From: ZC4RG25 sp041687075
Lineage (GTDB): Bacteria; Pseudomonadota; Alphaproteobacteria; Rhizobiales; Hyphomicrobiaceae
Reading direction: 5' to 3'
Length of the DNA: 8,389 nt
Assembly (NCBI GenBank): GCA_041687075.1
Contig: JAWLCO010000153.1
Coordinates: 1-8,389 of the forward strand
Made by a program: the position numbers and the translations under genes. Below are positions 1-5,833 of the stretch, one piece after another; position 1 is the stretch's first letter, and the number at the start of each line of letters is the position of its first letter. The notes beneath the pieces are model-generated. The model was not told the origin of the DNA. It did not search any database and was given only the letters and a program-made list of their open reading frames with translations.

Positions 1-756
1 AATGCCCATGGCCGCCGACGAGGCGACGATGCCCTTGGAGCCCATGCCCGCTTCGGTGAGGCCGAGGTGCAGCGCGTAGGAGCAGCGCTTGGCCAGCATG
101 GAGTAGACGCTGATGAGATCCTGAACCGCGGAGACCTTGGCTGAGATGATGATGCGATCGGCCCCGAGCCCCAGCTCCTCGGCGCGGGCGGCGGAGAGGA
201 GCGCGGACTGGACGATCGCCTCGTGCAACACGGCGCGCGCGCTCATGGGCTGCGCCACCTTGGCGTTCTCGTCCATCAGGTGCGTCAGCAGCTCCTGGTC
301 GAGGCTGCCCCAGTTGACGCCGATGCGCACCGGCTTGCCCCACTTCAAGGCCTGCTCGATGATCGCGGAGAACTGCACGTCGCGCTTGTTCTTGAAGCCG
401 ACGTTGCCGGGGTTGATGCGGTACTTGTCGAGCACCTCGGCGCAGGCCGGGTTCTCGGCGAGCAGCTTGTGGCCGATGTAGTGGAAGTCGCCGACGATGG
501 GCACATTGACGCCCATCGTGGCCAGCCGGTCGCGGATATGCGGAACCGCCTTCGCAGCCTCGTCTCGGTCAACCGTGATACGCACCAGCTCCGAGCCGGC
601 GCGCGCCAGCGCCGCCACCTGCCGGGCCGTCGACTCGACGTCGGCGGTGTCAGTGTTCGTCATTGACTGGACGACGATCGGATGCTGTCCGCCAACGCGC
701 ACGCCGCCGATATCAACCGGCACGGAGTTGCGCCGCGGGCTCATCAGATCCGCCAT
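1..756 (-). CDS. ispG: IspG, 4-hydroxy-3-methylbut-2-en-1-yl diphosphate synthase (N-terminal 252 codons; 3' end outside window)
   Basis: IspG (GcpE) is the cytosolic iron-sulfur enzyme that converts 2-C-methyl-D-erythritol 2,4-cyclodiphosphate to HMBPP, the next-to-last step of the MEP isoprenoid pathway. The visible part is the TIM-barrel domain. It shows the family signatures VGGQHPIVVQSMTNTDT (residues 21-37), VRITVDRDEAAKAVPHIRDR (58-77), VPIVGDFHYIGHKLL (85-99), YRINPGNVGFKNK (112-124) and VRIGVNWGSLDQEL (143-156). It ends at LGLTEAGMGSKGIVASSAAMGI (231-252). The C-terminal cysteines that bind the [4Fe-4S] cluster lie beyond the edge and cannot be checked. The ATG at 756 is preceded by AGGAGC at good spacing. 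The gene lies 77 bases downstream of znuB on the same strand. With its own good ribosome binding site it may be a separate unit or a distal operon member. The identification is secure; only completeness is unknown. Confidence 0.96.
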   Translation of the reverse strand, partial: MADLMSPRRNSVPVDIGGVRVGGQHPIVVQSMTNTDTADVESTARQVAALARAGSELVRITVDRDEAAKAVPHIRDRLATMGVNVPIVGDFHYIGHKLLAENPACAEVLDKYRINPGNVGFKNKRDVQFSAIIEQALKWGKPVRIGVNWGSLDQELLTHLMDENAKVAQPMSARAVLHEAIVQSALLSAARAEELGLGADRIIISAKVSAVQDLISVYSMLAKRCSYALHLGLTEAGMGSKGIVASSAAMGI

Positions 757-833
757 GACTGCTCCTGGGTTCAAGCTCCCTTGGGCCTTACCTAATGCAC
801 GGCTGCTGTGCTGAACAGGTGTCGCGACGCCGC

Positions 834-1640
834 CTACCGCGCACCAGCGCGCGCGGCCATACCGAAGAGCGATACGCCCGACATGGCGGCCAGCACCGCC
901 ACGATCGCCGGCCCGCCGGGGATATCGTAGCTCAAGGACATCTGCAGCCCGATGAGCACACCCGCGACGGCGATCGCGGCGGCCAGCAGGGCCATGCGTT
1001 CGGGCGTGGCACTGAGTGGCCGGGCTGCCGCTGCAGGCATGATCAAAAAGGCGATCGCCAGCAGGATGCCCACAACCTTGATCGCAATGGCAATGGCGAA
1101 TGCCAGCAGCACCACGAAGGCGCCCTTCACCAGATCGCGCCGGACGCCCTCGGCTGCCGCCAATTCCTCGTGGACGGCAAGGGAGAGCAACGGCCGCCAC
1201 AAAAAGGCAAGCACCGCCAGCACCACGGCTCCGCCGCCGAATACCCACCACAGGTCGGCCGTCGAGACAGCAAAGATGTCTCCGAAAAGATAGCCGAGCA
1301 GGTCGACAGCCGGGCCCTGCACCAGCGAGGCCGAGATCACGCCGATCGCCAGAGCCGCGTGCGCCAGCAGGCCAAGCAGCGAATCGAGAGGCACCAGGCT
1401 CTGCCGCGCCAGAACGATGAGCAGCAGCGCCATGGCCGCCGAAACGGCGAGCGCAGAGGCAGTCAGATCGAGGTGGAACGCGAGCCCGAGCGCAATGCCG
1501 ATGAGGCTCGCCTGGGCAACGGCCTCTCCGAAATAGGCCATCCGCTGCCAGACCACGAAACAGCCGAGCGGGGCCGCCAGGACGGCCACCCCGGCGCCGG
1601 CAGCGAAGGCTCGGATCAGGAACGGATCCATGCTGGTCAC
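834..1640 (-). CDS. znuB: ZnuB, zinc ABC transporter permease
   Basis: This is the inner-membrane permease of the high-affinity zinc importer, of the ABC-3 family that also takes up manganese. The 268 residues are almost entirely hydrophobic and give about eight membrane segments, the usual length and topology. The conserved stretch near the N-terminus reads CFVVWQRMAYFGEAVAQASL (27-46), and the central KVVGILLAIAFLIMPAAAA segment fits the coupling region of the family. The GTG start at 1640 overlaps the znuC stop codon (GTGA), a translational-coupling arrangement. An in-frame ATG three codons later gives MDPFLIRAF, which also resembles the usual family N-terminus, so the start is uncertain by three residues. 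Zinc rather than manganese is inferred from the zur and znuC genes directly upstream. It ends 77 bases before ispG. Confidence 0.95.
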   Translation of the reverse strand: MTSMDPFLIRAFAAGAGVAVLAAPLGCFVVWQRMAYFGEAVAQASLIGIALGLAFHLDLTASALAVSAAMALLLIVLARQSLVPLDSLLGLLAHAALAIGVISASLVQGPAVDLLGYLFGDIFAVSTADLWWVFGGGAVVLAVLAFLWRPLLSLAVHEELAAAEGVRRDLVKGAFVVLLAFAIAIAIKVVGILLAIAFLIMPAAAARPLSATPERMALLAAAIAVAGVLIGLQMSLSYDIPGGPAIVAVLAAMSGVSLFGMAARAGAR

Positions 1641-2557
1641 GCCCCCTTTTGCCCATCGGACGTTACGGCCGCGTCGGGCGCGACCGGGCGTGCTTCGCCG
1701 GCAAGGTCGTGGCGGTGATCGTGTTGATGGCTGTAGATCGCGAAAGCCCGTGCCGCGTGTGCGCCGAAGAGGCGGATATAGGAAGGGTCCCTGGCGACGG
1801 TCTCCGGCACGCCGGAACAGCAGACGTGGCGGTTGACGCAGATCACGCGATCGCTCTGCGCCATGACGATGTGCAGGTCGTGCGAGACGAGTAGCACACT
1901 CAAGGCCCGATCATCTCTAAGCCGGCCGATCAGCGTATAAAGCTCCGCCTCTCCGGCATAGTCGACACCGCGCACGGGTTCGTCGAGGACCAGCAGATTG
2001 GGGTCGCGCAACAGGGCGCGGGCCAGGAGGACGCGCTGCAGCTCGCCACCAGATAGGCCCGCGATCTGCTGGTCGAGCACGTGGCTGGCCCCGACCTCCT
2101 CCATGATGGCGCGGATCCGATCCGGTGTGCTCGATCCGCCGAGCGCGAGGAACCGGACCACCGTCATTGGAATCGCGCGATCAATGTCGAAGCGCTGGGG
2201 CACGTATCCGATCGAAAGCCCCGGGCTGCGGTGGACCTCGCCGCGATCGGGAGTGGTGAGGCCGAGCAGGACGCGCACCAGGGTTGTCTTCCCGGCACCA
2301 TTGGGGCCGATCAGTGTAACGATTTCGCCTCTGCCGATGTCGAGGTCGATATCTTCCAGAATTGTCCGGCCACTGCGGGTGAGCCACAGCCCGCGGGCGC
2401 CGATGAGTGCGTCCACACCGGGCTGAACCGCCAGTCCGGCACGAGATTCGAGGCCGTGATGATGGTGGTGCGAATGGGCGTGATCGTGCTTCCGCCGTCC
2501 CTCGAGGCTTTCGGTCGATACTGCCGATGGCGTGGTCGTGTCCATGACACCATCCAT
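1637..2557 (-). CDS. znuC: ZnuC, zinc ABC transporter ATP-binding protein with histidine-rich ends
   Basis: This cytoplasmic ATPase powers zinc import through ZnuB. All nucleotide-binding motifs are intact: Walker A GPNGAGKT (84-91), Q-loop Q121, signature LSGGELQRV (168-176), Walker B LLVLDEP (188-194) and the H-loop histidine H226. At 306 residues it is longer than the roughly 250 typical of the family, because of both ends. An N-terminal extension of about 50 residues carries HDHAHSHHHHHG (24-35), and the tail carries HQHDHRHD (277-284). Both clusters could bind zinc in the cytoplasm; that is inference. The ATG at 2557 lies 6 bases after the zur stop and has no good Shine-Dalgarno sequence. 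A second ATG at 2545 (MDTTTPS) is possible and would keep the histidine cluster. Translation is probably coupled to zur, and expression is probably zinc-repressed through the site upstream of zur. Confidence 0.95.
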   Translation of the reverse strand: MDGVMDTTTPSAVSTESLEGRRKHDHAHSHHHHHGLESRAGLAVQPGVDALIGARGLWLTRSGRTILEDIDLDIGRGEIVTLIGPNGAGKTTLVRVLLGLTTPDRGEVHRSPGLSIGYVPQRFDIDRAIPMTVVRFLALGGSSTPDRIRAIMEEVGASHVLDQQIAGLSGGELQRVLLARALLRDPNLLVLDEPVRGVDYAGEAELYTLIGRLRDDRALSVLLVSHDLHIVMAQSDRVICVNRHVCCSGVPETVARDPSYIRLFGAHAARAFAIYSHQHDHRHDLAGEARPVAPDAAVTSDGQKGA

Positions 2558-2563
2558 GAGCGT

Positions 2564-3058
2564 TCAGCGTGCCCGGCAGTCGGCGCAGACGCCGCTGACC
2601 TCTGCGACCGTGTGTCCAGGCTGAAAGGCTGCATTCCGCGCGACGCTGGCGATGGCGTCGAACACCGGCTTGCCAGGGACCTCCGCCACCCGGCCGCAGC
2701 GCTCGCACGCCAGGACGATCTGGTCGCGGTCGGTCGTGTGGGTCGCGTGGCAGGCGAAAAACGCGTTCCGGCTTTCCAGACGGTGGATGATCCCGGCGCT
2801 CAGCAGGGCGTCTATGGCGCGATAAACCGAGATCGGCGCGAGGCGGGTTCCCTTGCGGCTGAGGCGTTCGAGTACGTCGTAAGCTCCGATGGCGTGGTGC
2901 GACCCCGCAATCTCCTCGAGAACACGGCGCCTCAAGTCCGTGAGGCGCAGCCCCTTGTCCTCGAACGCACGCTCGGCTCGCGCCAGCGCCAGCGCGACGC
3001 AGGAGCTATGGTTGTGCCCTGGGGACGGGAAGGCGGTCGCGGTGCGTGTCTCTGCCAT
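2564..3058 (-). CDS. zur: Zur, zinc-responsive Fur-family repressor
   Basis: Zur is a dimeric DNA-binding repressor that shuts off zinc uptake genes when cytoplasmic zinc is sufficient. The 164 residues have the Fur layout. A winged helix spans about 25-95, with GLRLTDLRRRVLEEI and the recognition region PISVYRAIDALLSAGIIHRLE (75-95). A dimerisation domain follows, with two structural CxxC pairs, C118/C121 and C158/C161. Regulatory zinc ligands fit H92, C103, H104 or H107, and E126, by alignment from memory with E. coli Zur. The ligand spacing around H107 is shorter than in E. coli. Zur rather than Fur, Mur or Irr is supported by both CxxC pairs, the cysteine at 103 and the znuC and znuB genes directly downstream. 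The ATG at 3058 has only a weak ribosome binding site. A Zur-box-like palindrome begins 28 bases upstream of the start, so the operon is probably autoregulated. Confidence 0.94.
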   Translation of the reverse strand: MAETRTATAFPSPGHNHSSCVALALARAERAFEDKGLRLTDLRRRVLEEIAGSHHAIGAYDVLERLSRKGTRLAPISVYRAIDALLSAGIIHRLESRNAFFACHATHTTDRDQIVLACERCGRVAEVPGKPVFDAIASVARNAAFQPGHTVAEVSGVCADCRAR

Positions 3059-3085
3059 ATCAGTTCAGGCCAAATTGAATTCCAC

Positions 3086-3108
3086 GAGTTGTTATGTTAT
3101 CACATTTC
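3086..3108 (-). promoter_or_regulatory. Probable Zur operator upstream of zur-znuCB
   Basis: A 23-bp imperfect palindrome has outer 10-base arms GAGTTGTTAT and ATCACATTTC around a 3-base centre. Seven of the ten arm positions are symmetric. On the minus strand it begins GAAATGTGATAACATAACA, close to the Zur consensus of proteobacteria as I remember it (GAAATGTTAT and its complement). It is A/T-rich in an otherwise G/C-rich window and lies 28 to 50 bases before the zur start, where a repressor would cover the promoter. I could not place convincing -35 and -10 boxes. Confidence 0.7.
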
Positions 3109-3165
3109 ATTCAGAATGCGAGCCCGGCAAGCCTCGGTTTCACAATAAGAGTTCAGGAACGCGAA

Positions 3166-3185
3166 AGGGCGCCCGAAGGCGCCCT
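3166..3185 (-). terminator. Rho-independent terminator of the coiled-coil gene
   Basis: Read on the minus strand, AGGGCGCC pairs perfectly with GGCGCCCT around a TTCG tetraloop, the most stable RNA loop class. TTTCGCGTT follows as a short, imperfect U-rich tail. The structure starts 23 bases after the stop of the coiled-coil gene. It should insulate the zur operon downstream from read-through, so zur needs its own promoter in 3059-3165. Confidence 0.8.
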
Positions 3186-3208
3186 GCCAGCGAGTCCTTG
3201 GCGGGTGG

Positions 3209-3901
3209 TTATTGCGCGACTGGCCTCGGCGCATTCTGCAGCGCCCGCTCTGCGGCCTGACGGGCCTCGCGCTCCTTGTTCAGCAGGTCGCCGATCTCCC
3301 GTGCCTCGCGGACGGCTCCGTCACGGGCCGACTGGGCTGCGGCGAGCTGCGCCTTCAGCTCTTGCGCGGCCTGTTCGGCGGCGGAGCGCGCGGCAGCAGC
3401 CTGCGCGGCTTCCTCGCGCGCGGTTTTGAGATCGGTCTCAGCCTTTGCGAGGGCGGCTTTCGCCTCCTGCACGGCAGCTTCCTGCGCGGCCTTCACGCTG
3501 GCAACCTCATCGGCCGCCTGCTGCGCTTTCGTTTCGGCGGCCTTCTGCGCCTCCCTGGCCGCAGCGAGCTCAGCCTGCATGTCCTTCAGGTTCTGCTCGG
3601 CTGCGGCCTGAGCCTCTTTGGTGCTGGCGAGTTGCGCCTCGGCGTCCTTCGCCGCCTGCTCGGCTGCGGTCTTTGCCGATTGGGCGGCCTCGACCTGGGC
3701 CTTGGCCTCCTGCAGGGCCTTCTCAGAAGTCTCGCGCGCCGTGATGGCTTCTTTCAGCTGACTTTCCGCGGCGCTTTGCGCTGCCTCCGCGGCGATCGCC
3801 CTCTGGTTGGCGGACGATGCGGCGCTGTACTGCCAGATCGCCGCGATGACTGCCAGAACGGCAACGCCAATGGCAACTTTGCTCATCGTTGACTCGGACA
3901 T
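3209..3901 (-). CDS. Membrane-anchored alanine-rich coiled-coil protein
   Basis: I do not recognise a named family. The protein has 230 residues. A short polar N-terminus is followed by one hydrophobic segment, VAIGVAVLAVIAAIWQYSA (9-27), which is either a membrane anchor or an uncleaved signal. Almost everything from about residue 32 to 223 is Ala/Glu/Gln/Lys-rich heptad sequence with no prolines until the RPVAQ tail, so a long coiled coil is expected. Within it, three consecutive 21-residue units (74-94, 95-115, 116-136) share the pattern xEAQxAAE...A.L/VA, that is three heptads each. This suggests growth by internal duplication. The start at 3901 has GGGGAG 9 bases upstream; MSKVAIG, five residues later, is an alternative. 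A periplasmic or envelope structural role is only a guess. Low sequence complexity makes homology searches unreliable, but the in-frame length, ribosome binding site and strong terminator support a real gene. Confidence 0.85.
   Translation of the reverse strand: MSESTMSKVAIGVAVLAVIAAIWQYSAASSANQRAIAAEAAQSAAESQLKEAITARETSEKALQEAKAQVEAAQSAKTAAEQAAKDAEAQLASTKEAQAAAEQNLKDMQAELAAAREAQKAAETKAQQAADEVASVKAAQEAAVQEAKAALAKAETDLKTAREEAAQAAAARSAAEQAAQELKAQLAAAQSARDGAVREAREIGDLLNKEREARQAAERALQNAPRPVAQ
3494..3682 (-). repeat. Three tandem 21-residue repeats inside the coiled-coil gene
   Basis: Residues 74-94, 95-115 and 116-136 align without gaps. The units begin QSAKTAAEQ, KEAQAAAEQ and REAQKAAET and end AQLAST, AELAAA and DEVASV. 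A fourth, looser unit starts at KAAQEAAVQ (137). The period of 21 equals three heptads, so the repeat keeps the coiled-coil register. At DNA level the units have diverged but share GCCTGCTCGGC-like stretches on the plus strand. Confidence 0.6.
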
Positions 3902-4075
3902 GGTCGCTTACTCCCCAGCTCGACTCTACCGAAGGCAATCTACGCCAAATGTCCTTAAAAATCATTGCGCGGCTGGCTCGAAATGGGATGCGGCGGCGCT
4001 GTTTCTGGCGGAACAGCGGAGAATGGGCTTCAGGAGCTAACGTCCCTTCCAGAAGCTCACACGAAGGAGGACACC

Positions 4076-4348
4076 ATGACCGCGAAAGCTCTCATCATTG
4101 CCGCAACCGCTGCCGCCGCCATCGTCAATATCGCCGCTCCGGAAACGGCTGAAGCCAAGAGAAGTCGCGGCAAGGAGGTTATCGAGAAGCACTACATCAC
4201 CGATGGTCCGGTGAAGGGCTTTTCCGGTTTCGCGGGTGGCTACTACTGCGATTACAAGCGCGTTCCCAACCGCCAGTGTGTCCTCCTGCCGAACGGCCAG
4301 GAGAAGTGCAAGATCGTCAGCTGGAGGTTGACGCAGGCGTGCTATTGA
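4076..4348 (+). CDS. Small exported protein with four evenly spaced cysteines
   Basis: This 90-residue protein has no function I can name. Residues 1-27 look like a Sec signal peptide: MTAKALIIAA, an alanine-rich hydrophobic core, then PETAEA before KRS, a good AxA cleavage site. The mature part of about 63 residues is basic and has exactly four cysteines (58, 68, 78, 89), spaced 9, 9 and 10 residues apart. They lie in YYCDY, NRQCVL, EKCKI and QACY at the very C-terminus. Two disulfides in the periplasm are likely but inferred. The start is chosen from the strong GAAGGAGG 5 bases before the ATG; upstream in-frame starts have no such site. It diverges from the coiled-coil gene across 174 bases and converges on the GYD gene. 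I have an impression of similar short exported proteins in other Hyphomicrobiales, which a search would have to confirm. Confidence 0.85.
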   Translation: MTAKALIIAATAAAAIVNIAAPETAEAKRSRGKEVIEKHYITDGPVKGFSGFAGGYYCDYKRVPNRQCVLLPNGQEKCKIVSWRLTQACY

Positions 4349-4360
4349 CGAGGTCAAACA

Positions 4361-4398
4361 GGCGAGCGGCCTCACCCCCCGATGAAGCGCCGCTCGCC
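4361..4398. terminator. Inverted repeat between convergent genes, possible two-way terminator
   Basis: A perfect 10-bp inverted repeat, GGCGAGCGGC and GCCGCTCGCC, is separated by 18 bases. It starts 12 bases after the stop of the small exported protein and reaches to within 6 bases of the GYD gene stop. On the minus strand it is followed by TGTTTGACC, a weak T-rich tail. There is no such tail on the plus strand. Its position fits a shared terminator, but the long loop and poor T tract lower confidence. Confidence 0.5.
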
Positions 4399-4404
4399 GC
4401 ACCG

Positions 4405-4728
4405 TCAAGCCGTCGCGGTGGCGCCAGTTTGGGACATCGGTGAAACGAGATCGACGAATTTATCCCATTCCGTCGCGCCCCAGACCTCCGTCGTCGCATG
4501 GCCGAACGTGCGTATCACGGCCGCAACCTTGGTGGCTGACTCGATATCAGGTGCCTCGAAGATATCGAGATAGTCGGCCGGGCCGAGCACGACGAAGCTC
4601 TGCTTCCACTCAACCTCCGGACACTCGTTGCGGATGTGCTCCATAACCTCGTGACTGAGGTGTTGGAGGGTCTCCGGCGACTTCAGGGTGTCGTGACTGA
4701 GCCGGGTCATCATGATGAAGGTGGCCAT
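4405..4728 (-). CDS. GYD-domain protein of unknown function
   Basis: This 107-residue cytoplasmic protein has no signal peptide or membrane segment. It looks like a member of the GYD family, small ferredoxin-fold (dimeric alpha-beta barrel-like) proteins whose biochemical role is not known. The supporting features are the MATFIMMTRLSHDTLKS start, the central GPADYLDIFEAPDIESATKVA (49-69), where GPADY replaces the usual G-(R/x)-YD signature, and the final strand region FGHATTEVWGAT (75-86). The tail after residue 87 (EWDKFVDLVSP) is somewhat longer than in the shortest members. The ATG at 4728 is preceded by GAGAGGAG at suitable spacing. It is downstream of ispA on the same strand with about 100 bases between, including a GC palindrome. 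It is probably a separate transcript. Family assignment is moderately sure; no function should be assumed. Confidence 0.8.
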   Translation of the reverse strand: MATFIMMTRLSHDTLKSPETLQHLSHEVMEHIRNECPEVEWKQSFVVLGPADYLDIFEAPDIESATKVAAVIRTFGHATTEVWGATEWDKFVDLVSPMSQTGATATA

Positions 4729-4796
4729 GGCGGGACTCCTCTCGCACCTGAATCACAAGGGACAACGCACCCGTCGCCCCCGAGATCCCGGGACAA

Positions 4797-4814
4797 GGAG
4801 GCGGCGCCGCCTCC
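4797..4814 (-). terminator. GC-rich 18-bp palindrome after ispA, possible terminator
   Basis: GGAGGCGGC joined to GCCGCCTCC is a perfect palindrome that starts 14 bases after the ispA stop codon. As RNA it would form a 7-bp stem with a GCGC loop. On the minus strand it is followed by TTGTCCCGG, so the U tract is poor. It could end ispA transcription with help from Rho, or be incidental in GC-rich DNA. Confidence 0.4.
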
Positions 4815-4828
4815 ACCGCCCGAAGCGT

Positions 4829-5728
4829 TCAGCTGCGGCGGGCGGCTACGTATGTGACTGCTTGACGCAGAATGTCGGCCCGGTCGCCGAACCGGTCGAG
4901 TACTGCCGCCGCCTCATCCTGAAGACGCCGTAGCTGTTGTTTCGCGCCATCGATGCCGAGGGCCGAGACATAGGTCGCTTTGCCGGCGGCGGCATCCTTG
5001 CCCGTCGCCTTGCCGACTGTCGCCGCTGCGCCTTCGACGTCGAGCAGGTCGTCGGCGATCTGGAAGGCAGCGCCGAGAGCACGGCCATAGCTTGCCAGCG
5101 CGCGCCTGTCGTCCTCTGGCGCTGATGCGAGAATCGCTCCGGCCTCGGCAGAAATGGCGATCAGCGCTCCCGTTTTCCGCTCCTGGATGTCGCGTACGCG
5201 ATTCAGGTCTTCGGCGCCTTTCCGGGGAAGCTTTTCAGCTTCGAGATCAAGCTGCTGCCCGCCGACCATGCCCGCGGGGCCCGCGGCACGGGCCAGGGCC
5301 AGCGCCAGCTGGCAGCGCACCTGCGCGTCGGGATGCGTTCTGCTGTCGGCCACAACCTCGAAGGCGAAAGTCAGCAGCGCGTCTCCGGCGAGAATGGCCG
5401 TGGCCTCGTCGAATGCGACGTGAACAGTCGGCCGGCCCCGCCGCATATCATCGTCGTCCATGGCGGGAAGGTCGTCGTGCACCAGCGAATAGCAGTGCAC
5501 CAGTTCGATGGCGGCTGCGGTATTCACTGCCATTTCCGGCAGGAGGCCGAACAGCCTTGCGCTTTCGAGGACGAGAAACGGCCGGAATCGCTTGCCGCCG
5601 CCAAGCACCGCATAGCGCATTGCTTCGGCGAGCCGTGGCGGAACGGTCGGCGAGAGGGCGCCGAGAAGCTCCTGAAGGCGATCCTCAGTTAATTGCGCAT
5701 CAATACGGAGCTGTTGCGATAGGGCCAT
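4829..5728 (-). CDS. ispA: IspA, farnesyl diphosphate synthase (short-chain polyprenyl synthase)
   Basis: The enzyme condenses isopentenyl diphosphate with DMAPP and GPP to make C15 farnesyl diphosphate in the cytosol. That product feeds undecaprenyl phosphate, quinones and hopanoids. The 299 residues contain GGGKRFRP (43-50), the first aspartate-rich motif DDLPAMD (85-91) with RRGRPT after it, GQQLDLE (157-163), a KTG motif (185-187) and the second aspartate motif DDLLD (226-230). The sequence before the first motif, CYSLVH with Y80 five residues upstream, and the two-residue insertion within it match bacterial FPP synthases such as E. coli IspA. A geranylgeranyl product cannot be excluded. 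The ATG at 5728 gives MALSQQLRID and the usual length. Upstream starts (ATG 5773, GTG 5797) would add a proline- and charge-rich extension and have no ribosome binding site, though the one at 5728 is also weak. It diverges from mtgA. Confidence 0.93.
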   Translation of the reverse strand: MALSQQLRIDAQLTEDRLQELLGALSPTVPPRLAEAMRYAVLGGGKRFRPFLVLESARLFGLLPEMAVNTAAAIELVHCYSLVHDDLPAMDDDDMRRGRPTVHVAFDEATAILAGDALLTFAFEVVADSRTHPDAQVRCQLALALARAAGPAGMVGGQQLDLEAEKLPRKGAEDLNRVRDIQERKTGALIAISAEAGAILASAPEDDRRALASYGRALGAAFQIADDLLDVEGAAATVGKATGKDAAAGKATYVSALGIDGAKQQLRRLQDEAAAVLDRFGDRADILRQAVTYVAARRS

Positions 5729-5833
5729 TGTGACGCCATCTGCGTAACGAAGTTTCGATTGTCGAGCCGGCATTTGCTGCGGCAAGGGGCAGGCCACGGT
5801 ATAACACTTCGCGTTGGGAGCCGGTCCAGAAGT

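Noticed and set aside
223..666. 147-codon plus-strand open frame opposite ispG
   Set aside because: Antisense to a highly conserved enzyme; no ribosome binding site or domain seen.
795..1718. 307-codon plus-strand open frame opposite znuB
   Set aside because: The product is rich in Arg, His, Gln and Gly with no fold signature. The opposite strand encodes a convincing membrane permease.
2456..2488. Short-period DNA repeat (gatgatggtggtg-like) within znuC
   Set aside because: It is the codon run for the histidine cluster, so the protein explains it.
2081..3148. 355-codon plus-strand open frame opposite znuC and zur
   Set aside because: It is antisense to two well-identified genes, its translation has no recognisable domain, and long antisense frames are common in GC-rich coding DNA.
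3212..3892. 226-codon plus-strand open frame opposite the coiled-coil gene
   Set aside because: Leu/Gly/Arg-rich complement of Ala/Glu/Lys codons. The minus strand has the ribosome binding site, membrane segment and terminator.
5092..5733. 213-codon plus-strand open frame opposite ispA
   Set aside because: Arg/Pro/Ala-rich shadow of the ispA reading frame; ispA has all catalytic motifs.
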